From Nitrososphaerota archaeon (GTDB lineage Archaea; Thermoproteota; Nitrososphaeria; Nitrososphaerales; Nitrosopumilaceae): a stretch of DNA of 64,000 nucleotides. Made by a program: the position numbers and the translations under genes. Under the pieces are notes generated by a model. The model did not search any database. It saw only the letters and a list, made by a program, of their open reading frames with translations, and was not told the origin of the DNA. Where the stretch lies: assembly GCA_028867595.1 (NCBI GenBank), contig JAGWGB010000004.1, positions 1-64,000 on the forward strand. The letters run 5' to 3'. Positions 56,515 to 64,000 of the stretch are shown here, piece by piece; within the stretch, counting starts at the first letter, position 1, and each line of letters starts with the position of its first letter.

Positions 56515-57072
56515 ATGATGGACAATGAATCTACAATTGAGAAGAATAGAACAGTCACATTTAGAATCGACAAGAATGTCCTTGACAAGATAAAATCTCA
56601 CGCAACATTTGAGAGGATAACCCTCAATGCACTAGTAAACCAGCTGCTGGCACATGCGGTGGACTGGGATCTTGTTGCAACCAAGTCTGGATGGATTCCT
56701 GTGCCAAAAGCACTGCTCATGTCGTGGTTTGACAAACTTGATGAAAAGGAGATTCAAAGCATTGCAGAAGAAAAGGGAAAACTTGTCTCAAGAGACATGC
56801 TGTATACTATGAAAGGAAAATACGGTATATGGGAATGGATATCTATACTACGTGGACGGGCAAAAGCCGCAGGGTTTAGCTTTACGCAAATCGATGACAA
56901 AAACGATGTCAAGTTCATCATGAGGCATGACATGGGCATCAAGTGGTCTAAACACTTCAAATCATTTTACGAATCTGCATTCAAGGAACTTGGGTGTGCA
57001 GTAAAGTTTGATCTAACAGAAAACACAATCGTCTACAAGCTTGACAAAAAATATGTACAACACGATGATTGA
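56515..57072 (+). CDS. ribbon-helix-helix-like N-terminus plus C-terminal domain, hypothetical regulator
   Basis: RTVTFRIDKNVLDKIKSHATFERITLNALVNQLLAHAVDW. Confidence 0.65.
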   Translation: MMDNESTIEKNRTVTFRIDKNVLDKIKSHATFERITLNALVNQLLAHAVDWDLVATKSGWIPVPKALLMSWFDKLDEKEIQSIAEEKGKLVSRDMLYTMKGKYGIWEWISILRGRAKAAGFSFTQIDDKNDVKFIMRHDMGIKWSKHFKSFYESAFKELGCAVKFDLTENTIVYKLDKKYVQHDD

Positions 57073-57092
57073 AGGAATCCAAATGTGTTAGT

Positions 57093-58259
57093 ATGACATA
57101 CGACAAAAACTCAAAAAAAGCAATCAAACTGCATGAAAAATTACGTGGAAAAATCGTCGTTACCGGAAAAATAAGGAACCTAAAGTCTGGTGAGATAAAG
57201 CTAATCTATACTCCTGGAGTTGCAGCAGTCTGCGAGGAGATATATCGGCACCCGGAAAAAAAATACGACCTTACATCAAAGGGAAACAACGTGGCAATTG
57301 TAACCGATGGAACTAGAATACTTGGGCTTGGAAACATCGGGCCGTATGCATCACTTCCAGTAATGGAAGGCAAGGCAGTGCTATACCAGGAGTTTGGTCA
57401 AGTGAGTGCCTTTCCAATTTGTCTTAACACTACAAAAAAAGATGAGATTGTTGCCACAATAAAGGCAATAGAGCCTGCATTTGGGGCAATAAACCTAGAA
57501 GACATTGAATCGCCAAAGGTGCTTGAAATATCTGACGAACTTGATAGACTGCTTTCCATACCAGTATTTCATGACGACAGGCATGGCACGTCAGTTGTGG
57601 TCTTGTCTGCACTGATAAACTCGCTAAAACTTGTCAAAAAACAACTTGCTACAATTAGAATCGTTGTTGCGGGGGCTGGCTCTGCAGGATATGGAATCTG
57701 CAAACTACTTGTAGCCGCAGGATGCAAAAACATCCTTGTCACAGACTCTAATGGGATAATCTACAAGGGGCGACCTGGGGATATGAACAAGTACAAAAAT
57801 GAACTTGCAAGCATTACCAACCCAAAAAAGGAAAAGGGATTGCTGCGCGATGCAATGCAGGGCGCCGACGTTTTCATAGGTGTCTCTGGAAAAAATAACT
57901 TGGTGACTCCGGCAATGGTAAAAGAGATGAACGACAAGTCGATAATTTTTGCATTGACAAATCCAGACCCTGAGATAAAGCCTGAGCTTGCTAAAAAAGC
58001 AGGTGCAAGGATTGTGGCAACTGGAAGTTACCTGTATCCAAACAAGGTCAATAATGCCCTTGTCTTTCCGCATATAATGCGGGCAATACTTGACAAGAAA
58101 ATAAAAAAGATAACAATGGAGCTATTGCTTGCCACTGCAAGAGCGATATCTGATACGGTTCCAGACAAAAAGCTGCACTATGAGAACATAATACCTGACA
58201 TGTATGACAAAAGAATACAGAAAAACATTGCAAAGGCACTATCAAGGCTGAAAAAATAA
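57093..58259 (+). CDS. malic enzyme (oxaloacetate-decarboxylating malate dehydrogenase)
   Basis: YTPGVAAVCEEIYRHPEK, VTDGTRILGLGNIGPYASLPVMEGKAVLYQEFG, FHDDRHGTSVV, VAGAGSAGYGI, ALTNPDPEIKPE. Confidence 0.95.
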   Translation: MTYDKNSKKAIKLHEKLRGKIVVTGKIRNLKSGEIKLIYTPGVAAVCEEIYRHPEKKYDLTSKGNNVAIVTDGTRILGLGNIGPYASLPVMEGKAVLYQEFGQVSAFPICLNTTKKDEIVATIKAIEPAFGAINLEDIESPKVLEISDELDRLLSIPVFHDDRHGTSVVVLSALINSLKLVKKQLATIRIVVAGAGSAGYGICKLLVAAGCKNILVTDSNGIIYKGRPGDMNKYKNELASITNPKKEKGLLRDAMQGADVFIGVSGKNNLVTPAMVKEMNDKSIIFALTNPDPEIKPELAKKAGARIVATGSYLYPNKVNNALVFPHIMRAILDKKIKKITMELLLATARAISDTVPDKKLHYENIIPDMYDKRIQKNIAKALSRLKK

Positions 58260-58287
58260 CAAATCCGTATTTTTCGTGCAAAAATAC

Positions 58288-59097
58288 TTACTGTCTGTTT
58301 TCAACTACTAGCAAAGTATTCTGGTCTTTCCACGTTATTTTGTCCAGATCATTGTAATGATTCAGTATGTTTTGCACAAACTTGTGCAATGCATCTTTGA
58401 ACTCATGCCTTTTGTATAGCCTAAAAGTAGAATAATGGTGATTTTTTGCTTGTTCCACAAGTCTTTCAAGAGGATACACTCTGTTGTGTTCAAACAGCTT
58501 TACTGAATTGATGTTGAGATTAGGGTCTTTTTCAAAGGCCGACTTTAATTCTTCCAACTCATACAACCTACTTTCCTTTTTGGTAAACGAAGGAAAATGC
58601 ATTCCCCAAATAGTTTTTGCGTTCTGGTCACGCAACCTAGTATAAACAAATAACTTGCCATTATTTTTCAATATTCTTGAAGATTCTCTTAGAAAGTCTG
58701 GGAGGGGAAAATGATGTATTGCATTAAAAGACATGACGCAGTCAAGTGAATCTGTCTGTAGTGGTATTCTATGTGAGTCGCTGTGGATGGGAGTGAAATT
58801 TGTTATGTTGTGTTTTGCAAAGTCTTCTTTTAGATGGTGAAGCATCTCCTCGTTGTTATCAACGCAGAATAAATGGCATTTTTCTCCAAGCTGTTCTACA
58901 AATTTGAGGCTATATCTGCCTGTCCCGCATCCAATGTCAGCAGCTTGTATATTTTGAAGATTTTTTATCTTGTTTGTAATATGTAACAAGGGGCCAAGAT
59001 CTGTAGTCCTCAATTCCTTGTATCTTGGGGCAATGTGTAAAAAATGATCATGCATTTTATCTAACATTGAATTCTTTTTACCCCTTGAAATTTTCAT
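58288..59097 (-). CDS. SAM-dependent class I methyltransferase
   Basis: AADIGCGTGRYSLKFVEQLG..FCVDNNEEML..DSLDCVMSFNAIHHF. Confidence 0.9.
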   Translation of the reverse strand: MKISRGKKNSMLDKMHDHFLHIAPRYKELRTTDLGPLLHITNKIKNLQNIQAADIGCGTGRYSLKFVEQLGEKCHLFCVDNNEEMLHHLKEDFAKHNITNFTPIHSDSHRIPLQTDSLDCVMSFNAIHHFPLPDFLRESSRILKNNGKLFVYTRLRDQNAKTIWGMHFPSFTKKESRLYELEELKSAFEKDPNLNINSVKLFEHNRVYPLERLVEQAKNHHYSTFRLYKRHEFKDALHKFVQNILNHYNDLDKITWKDQNTLLVVENRQ

Positions 59098-59234
59098 TAG
59101 GTTTGTAACAATTTTATAATTTTAAAATTTTGCCCAAAACAGATAAAAATCATGAATGCCAAAAAGTGAGAAACATAACATCTGTGATAATGTGAAATAC
59201 CTTAAAATAGAATTTTTACTCATTTCTGTTATCT

Positions 59235-59390
59235 ATGGCGGGTTTTGAGAAGAACTGTCCAATATGCGATAAAAAATTCACCAGTCTTCTAGAATACACG
59301 ACACATCTTGGAAATGACCACAAAGACATTCCAGTTGAGAGGATACTGAAGATGGACAAGGAAGACAAGTGGAGTATGGCAGAAAAATAG
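59235..59390 (+). CDS. 51-aa C2H2 zinc-finger protein (not in ORF track)
   Basis: MAGFEKNCPICDKKFTSLLEYTTHLGNDHKDIPVERILKMDKEDKWSMAEK*. Confidence 0.65.
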   Translation: MAGFEKNCPICDKKFTSLLEYTTHLGNDHKDIPVERILKMDKEDKWSMAEK

Positions 59391-59401
59391 ATTTTTTGGG
59401 T

Positions 59402-59689
59402 CTATTTGCTCATCTTTGCTATGAATTCTTCTATAGTTGGTTCTTGCCTGAACTCAATTAGGCGTTTTTCTATGGAATTTATGATCTCGGTGTATGATTT
59501 GCCAAACACTTCTTCGAGGATTTTGCGGAGGTATTGTGGGTTGTCACATGAATCCGCTAGGGTGCATTGGTATCTCTCTTGAAGCAAGGTTTCGACTTTA
59601 TCAAAAGTTGGTTTGCCTATGTGCAGCAGGGTCTGCTCTATAACTAGACCTACCAATGTCTTTTCAAGCCGTTCATAACTCATGCTCAT
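59402..59689 (-). CDS. small helical protein, possibly a thaumarchaeal NitrOD5-type domain
   Basis: LEKTLVGLVIEQTLLHIGKPTFDKVETLLQERYQCTLADSCDNPQYLRKILEEVFG. Confidence 0.5.
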   Translation of the reverse strand: MSMSYERLEKTLVGLVIEQTLLHIGKPTFDKVETLLQERYQCTLADSCDNPQYLRKILEEVFGKSYTEIINSIEKRLIEFRQEPTIEEFIAKMSK

Positions 59690-59888
59690 ACTTTATTTTT
59701 CTTTTTTGTATACTAAAGAAGGGTGGAAGATGGACATCATATGAGATTCCAAATTGGCATTCTGTCTTCTACTGGCGGGTGTTACAGAGATCTGGTGCGA
59801 TCTGCTGAAAATTATAAAAACTATCATCATTTATCAGCACGGCATATCACCAAGGCATTTTAAAGGGAATGGTAGTAGATAAGAAAAG

Positions 59889-60590
59889 TTGGCTGAAAAT
59901 GACAAAGACCAAGACCTATCGGTAAAACCCGAGGAATACATTGAGGTAATAAGTACTGAGGATGAACGAATCAAGATAATAGGAGAAGAGCTGGCAAATG
60001 ACACGGGCCGCGCTATTTTTGGAAAGATATCACAAGGCATTGCAAGCTCAAACGAGCTTGCAAAGACACTTGAGATATCGCTACCTCTTGTCAATTGGCA
60101 CGTAAACAGACTTTTGGGCGTGGGCCTCATCAAGGTTGAAAAAGTGGAGATGAGCCAAAAAAACAAGCAGATGAAATACTATGCGCCTGTCAAGACCGCA
60201 CTTGTAATAATACCACCGGAAAATCTGTCTGCCAAGGGATCGAAAAAGGAAACAGTATTGATGAAGTTGCGTCACTATATGGCAGGTATCGTATCATTTG
60301 TTGTTGGTGCATCTGGGATATACATTGCAGAAAAAAGTCAATTGCAACAAGAGACATCATATGTTCCGGAAAACACTGCAGCTCCACAAGCAGGCATGCA
60401 TGCTGCAATGAAGACCGCAGCCCCTTTGGCATCTCAAACTCCTACACCTGAGCCGTCCGCATTTTCTGGAGACTTGGTGATGATTCTAATTGCGCTGTTA
60501 GCAGGAGGGGCATTCTTTTGTGCTGTATTTTTTGGGACAAAACTTGCAAAAATGGTAAAAAGCAGAAAATCAAAACGGGCCATAGGTTAG
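59889..60590 (+). CDS. membrane-anchored winged-helix transcriptional regulator
   Basis: GRAIFGKISQGIASSNELAKTLEISLPLVNWHVNRLLGVGLIKVEK wHTH; two TM helices C-terminal. Confidence 0.8.
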   Translation: MAENDKDQDLSVKPEEYIEVISTEDERIKIIGEELANDTGRAIFGKISQGIASSNELAKTLEISLPLVNWHVNRLLGVGLIKVEKVEMSQKNKQMKYYAPVKTALVIIPPENLSAKGSKKETVLMKLRHYMAGIVSFVVGASGIYIAEKSQLQQETSYVPENTAAPQAGMHAAMKTAAPLASQTPTPEPSAFSGDLVMILIALLAGGAFFCAVFFGTKLAKMVKSRKSKRAIG

Positions 60591-60720
60591 ATTTTTGCAT
60601 AACACGCATAAAAATAAAAATTTTCAACTACATGACGCTTTAACATAATTTTTTTGCATAAATTTATGTTAAAATGAAATTTAATCAAAGCCTATAAGCT
60701 CTAAAATTTAATACTGTATA

Positions 60721-61509
60721 ATGACAAATAAACTCACGACAGTTCTGGCAATTGCTGCAATTGCAATTGTATCAATGACAGTCTTTGGTGGAATGCAGAG
60801 TTCAAGCGATAATGCGTATGCACAACAAGTTCCATACTATTATCAGCCTCCGCAAAATACAATATCTGTGACTGGTACTGCTACGGCAACAGTCTCACCT
60901 GATCTTGTAACCATACATCTAGGTGTTGATACGCAAGCAAAGACCGCGCAGGATGCATTGAGCCAAAATGCTCAAGCAATGAACGCAACTGCATCTGCAA
61001 TCCAAAGCCTTGGAATAACAAATGCTGAAATTAGCACCACTAATTTCACAATTGAGCCAGTCTACAATAACACTGGACCATATCCTCCATACAATGAGTA
61101 CAAGAGTGAATTTGTTGGATACAAAGTATCTAACACACTGCTCATCAAGACCACAAAACTTGGACTAGCAGGGAACATACTTGACACTGCAGTCGGAGCA
61201 GGAGCAAATAGGGTAGACAGCGTGTCTTTCTCACTCTCACCTGCAAAGCAGCAAAGTATTCAAAATAGCTTGCTTGCCAATTCTATCCAAGATGCCAAGT
61301 CAAGGGCGCAACAAGCATTGACTCCTCTTGGTCAGAAAATAATAGGTGTGAAATCAGTGGATCTCTCTGGATTTATGCCACAACCAATCTATACGTATAA
61401 CAAAATGAGCATGGCGGCTCCCGCAGCAGCAGTACAGACACCAATATTTGCATCAAACCAGGACATAACAACAAGCGTCGATGTCATTTTCCTGATTGGG
61501 GCACAATAG
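60721..61509 (+). CDS. secreted SIMPL-domain (DUF541) protein
   Basis: ISVTGTATATVSPDLVTIHLGVDTQAKTAQDALSQNAQAMNATASAIQSLGI. Confidence 0.9.
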   Translation: MTNKLTTVLAIAAIAIVSMTVFGGMQSSSDNAYAQQVPYYYQPPQNTISVTGTATATVSPDLVTIHLGVDTQAKTAQDALSQNAQAMNATASAIQSLGITNAEISTTNFTIEPVYNNTGPYPPYNEYKSEFVGYKVSNTLLIKTTKLGLAGNILDTAVGAGANRVDSVSFSLSPAKQQSIQNSLLANSIQDAKSRAQQALTPLGQKIIGVKSVDLSGFMPQPIYTYNKMSMAAPAAAVQTPIFASNQDITTSVDVIFLIGAQ

Positions 61510-61592
61510 CTCCTTACTTTTTTTTATTTTTTACGGTACATGACTCCATTTTCGTAAAAATTTTCATATACTATGTTCACGTATTATTATGG

Positions 61593-61823
61593 TTGGAAAC
61601 AGCTTATGTAATGATAAACTGTGAGATGGGGTCGGAAAGTTCAATCATAGAAAAAATAAAGCCAATCGAAGGCGTAAAGGAAGTCCTAGGAGTGTTTGGG
61701 AACTACGACGTGCTAGTAAAGATTCAATCCTCAAAAATTGATGAGATTAGAAGAACCATCGTTGCAAACATTCGCAGTATAGATAAGATTCGATGTACTA
61801 CTACACTAATGTGTGCTAACTGA
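61593..61823 (+). CDS. stand-alone Lrp/AsnC ligand-binding (RAM) domain protein
   Basis: AYVMINCEMGSESSIIEKIKPIEGVKEVLGVFGNYDVLVKIQSSKIDEIRRTI. Confidence 0.8.
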   Translation: METAYVMINCEMGSESSIIEKIKPIEGVKEVLGVFGNYDVLVKIQSSKIDEIRRTIVANIRSIDKIRCTTTLMCAN

Positions 61824-61909
61824 GACTGTGTGGAAACTTGGGAATAATCCCTATCGGTAGATGTAGTCTCGGCATCTTTTTTAAGGCACGCACTCTACAC
61901 AGGAATATC

Positions 61910-62857
61910 ATGGAAATAATGGGTAGAGGGGTTGGCCAAATAATTCGTGAGACTCCATCCTATGTGCACATACTTACCAAGTTTGCTGGATACAGGCTGT
62001 TTCATAAACGCAGTCCGATATATGGCTCTGCAGATATAATCAACGTATGCAACTTACACTGTACTCACTGTTACTGGTGGTTAAACAGGAAAGAAAATGA
62101 GGAGCTTACCGTAGAGCAGTGGAAAAAAGTAATCGACGAAAAATTCAAAAAAAATCATGTATTCATAATTACACTGGTTGGGGGCGAGCCAACTATGAGG
62201 CCTGATGTCATAGAACTTTTCATAAAAGAATTTCCAAAAAGAATCTGTATAGTATCAAATGGGACGCTACCATTGAAGCGCTATCAAGACCTCTACTTTT
62301 ACTGGATATCAATAGACGGGACAAAGGAGATTCATGACAAGATTAGAGGCAACGGTGCATGGGACAAGACAAGAAAAAATGTCATTGACTATGTGGAAAA
62401 AAATGGCAAACTTGCATACAAGGACATTTGGATTACCATGACAATAAACGCACTAAACTACAAGACTGTAAAAAATGTCATAGAAGATTGGTCTGACTAT
62501 TCAAACAAGATTGGGTTTCAATTTCATACCCCCTTTATGAAAAATGATCCTCTCTGGTTTCCGTTTGGTGAAGAACGAACTCGGGTGGTAGATGAGATAA
62601 TTGCAATGAGAAAGAAATATCCGGATTACATCATAAACCCAACTAGCCAGCTTGAATTGATGAAAAAGAACTGGGGCGGCAGGGGCACAACACCAGTTGA
62701 CTGTCCTACATGGGCAATAATATCAGTAGATCACATGGGAAGAGAAAAGATGCCTTGCTGTATTGGCAGTGCAGAAAGCAAATCCATGAAACCAATTTGT
62801 GAGGACTGTGGTCTTGGATGTTATTCCGTTCTGGTTGGCTATGGCATGAAGGGATAA
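61910..62857 (+). CDS. radical SAM protein with C-terminal Cys-rich (SPASM-like) region
   Basis: NVCNLHCTHCYWW (CxxxCxxC), TLVGGEPTMRPD; C-terminal PCCIGSAES..ICEDCGLGCYS. Confidence 0.85.
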   Translation: MEIMGRGVGQIIRETPSYVHILTKFAGYRLFHKRSPIYGSADIINVCNLHCTHCYWWLNRKENEELTVEQWKKVIDEKFKKNHVFIITLVGGEPTMRPDVIELFIKEFPKRICIVSNGTLPLKRYQDLYFYWISIDGTKEIHDKIRGNGAWDKTRKNVIDYVEKNGKLAYKDIWITMTINALNYKTVKNVIEDWSDYSNKIGFQFHTPFMKNDPLWFPFGEERTRVVDEIIAMRKKYPDYIINPTSQLELMKKNWGGRGTTPVDCPTWAIISVDHMGREKMPCCIGSAESKSMKPICEDCGLGCYSVLVGYGMKG

Positions 62858-62860
62858 ATC

Positions 62861-63997
62861 CTATCTTAGCCTGAGCACGCTTGTCTTTGTAACATATATC
62901 ATTAGCACAAACATGCTTGCAAGCACTACAAATGCTGCAAGCGGAAACTCTGGCACTGTAGACTGGTTGGTAGATGATAATGTCGCAGCAGTCTGTAAGC
63001 TAACTGTTGCAGGAAACTCTGTTGATGCAAAACTGCTATCATTTAGGTTCTCAAATGCTATTGTAACTGATCCTGTGTAATTGGATGGGAATGGCACACT
63101 GATGTTGTCTCCCATATCAGAACCGCTAGTCCTCCCCACCTGGTGATATATGGCGCCGTTCTCTCCCTCGATTACAGAAAAGTCGTAAGGTATTGAGCTG
63201 ATAGTTTTATTTGCAGTATACGGATCCATGACCTTAAAGTTAAACTGCATTGTGGTACCTGGTGTGATCTTTGGAGGATCCCAGCTCAAAGCTATCTTGT
63301 ACTGTGCATTTCTTGTGAACTGTATTATGGGAAACGCATTGTCAGCGCTTGGCCTTAATGCAAAGTTCATCACTTGTGGTGGGTTGTTTTGTTCTGACTG
63401 GAGGTCTTGCACATTTGATTTGTATAAAATGAGATGGACTATTCTATACGCATCCATGGAATAGTCATCTATTGAGATAAGCTTGTTAGGTATCTTGATG
63501 TTATTCACATATGCGTCATACTTTGTTGTAACAAAATCTCCAAGCGCCCTTGGAATTCTTATTTCTTGGTGTACTACAGTAAGTTGACCTATGGTCTGGT
63601 TTGACCAGTCAAACGGCATCGTAAAGTTGACAAATTTTTTGGCCTCGTCATACTTGACATCGTGGAGTTGGTCATAGTATGCTATTATCTGAATTTGATG
63701 TGTTCCATATCCTGGGTCGTTAATTGTAAGATTGTCATATTCTGGGATGGATATTCCTGCACTGTATGATTTGCTGACTTGGTTGTCATATGCACCCATT
63801 GTGATAACCTCTATCTTGAAGCGATACAACCCTCCGGAATTGAAGACAGGACCCTTTACGTCATAATTTCCGCTGTCTTGACCAAACATTCCTGAGAGAA
63901 TTCCTCCTTTTTCGTCAAATGTTGTGTTGCCTGATTGTTGTGGATAAAAATTCAAAATGAAATTTCCGCTGTCACTTTTGAAGATGTGGCCAAACAC
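62861..63997 (-). CDS. secreted PEFG/PEF-type protein, truncated at the window edge
   Basis: C-terminal VPEFPLAAFVVLASMFVLMIYVTKTSVLRLR; the N-terminus lies beyond the window. Confidence 0.7.
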   Translation of the reverse strand: MFGHIFKSDSGNFILNFYPQQSGNTTFDEKGGILSGMFGQDSGNYDVKGPVFNSGGLYRFKIEVITMGAYDNQVSKSYSAGISIPEYDNLTINDPGYGTHQIQIIAYYDQLHDVKYDEAKKFVNFTMPFDWSNQTIGQLTVVHQEIRIPRALGDFVTTKYDAYVNNIKIPNKLISIDDYSMDAYRIVHLILYKSNVQDLQSEQNNPPQVMNFALRPSADNAFPIIQFTRNAQYKIALSWDPPKITPGTTMQFNFKVMDPYTANKTISSIPYDFSVIEGENGAIYHQVGRTSGSDMGDNISVPFPSNYTGSVTIAFENLNDSSFASTEFPATVSLQTAATLSSTNQSTVPEFPLAAFVVLASMFVLMIYVTKTSVLRLR

Positions 63998-64000
63998 TGC

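Noticed and set aside
59760-59820. Possible tRNA/structured RNA in the GC-richer stretch before 59889
   Set aside because: Only a short AGATC/GATCT repeat; no cloverleaf or T-loop consensus could be drawn.
1-64000. Prophage, integrated element or transposon
   Set aside because: No integrase, transposase, terminal repeats, tRNA att site or block of phage-like genes recognised by eye.

Overview
AT-rich archaeal chromosome segment. Gene content points to an ammonia-oxidising-type Nitrososphaerota (Thaumarchaeota), possibly Nitrosotalea-like; the genus is inference. Evidence: several PEFG-CTERM secreted proteins, multiple cupredoxins, thaumarchaeal-style secreted modules, TATA-type promoters, and very dense genes on both strands. 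I saw no rRNA, tRNA, CRISPR array, transposase or integrase. Main blocks: (a) glycosyltransferases and secreted/membrane proteins, 0.8-9.3 kb; (b) pentapeptide protein, triple-PAS histidine kinase and a PEFG protein, 9.7-14.3 kb; (c) envelope/transport island 14.4-22.4 kb with a DrrAB-like ABC pair, a PepSY protein, a winged-helix regulator and an ATPase/S-layer-like/FtsX tripartite operon; (d) ordinary metabolism and regulation, 22.5-35.5 kb; (e) a complete fixA-fixB-fixCX (ETF / ETF:quinone oxidoreductase) operon, 36.2-40.2 kb; (f) secreted Lon-like, PsbP-like and NHL proteins, 40.8-45.1 kb; (g) a polyhydroxyalkanoate (PHA) locus, 48.4-54.4 kb, with PhaE, PhaC, phasin-like proteins (one fused to an AbrB-type domain), two paralogous alpha/beta hydrolases and a patatin, followed by an aldehyde dehydrogenase and malic enzyme. 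Best leads: a conserved ~35-bp promoter element repeated at three places around the transport island; the PHA locus with its inverted-repeat operator; two unannotated strongly structured intergenic elements (about 26.97-27.05 kb and 45.20-45.26 kb) each placed about one TATA-to-TSS distance behind a TATA-like box; a canonical and an active-site-degraded RelA/SpoT-type HD protein; and several small ORFs missing from the ORF track. All family calls come from reading motifs by eye; no searches were run.
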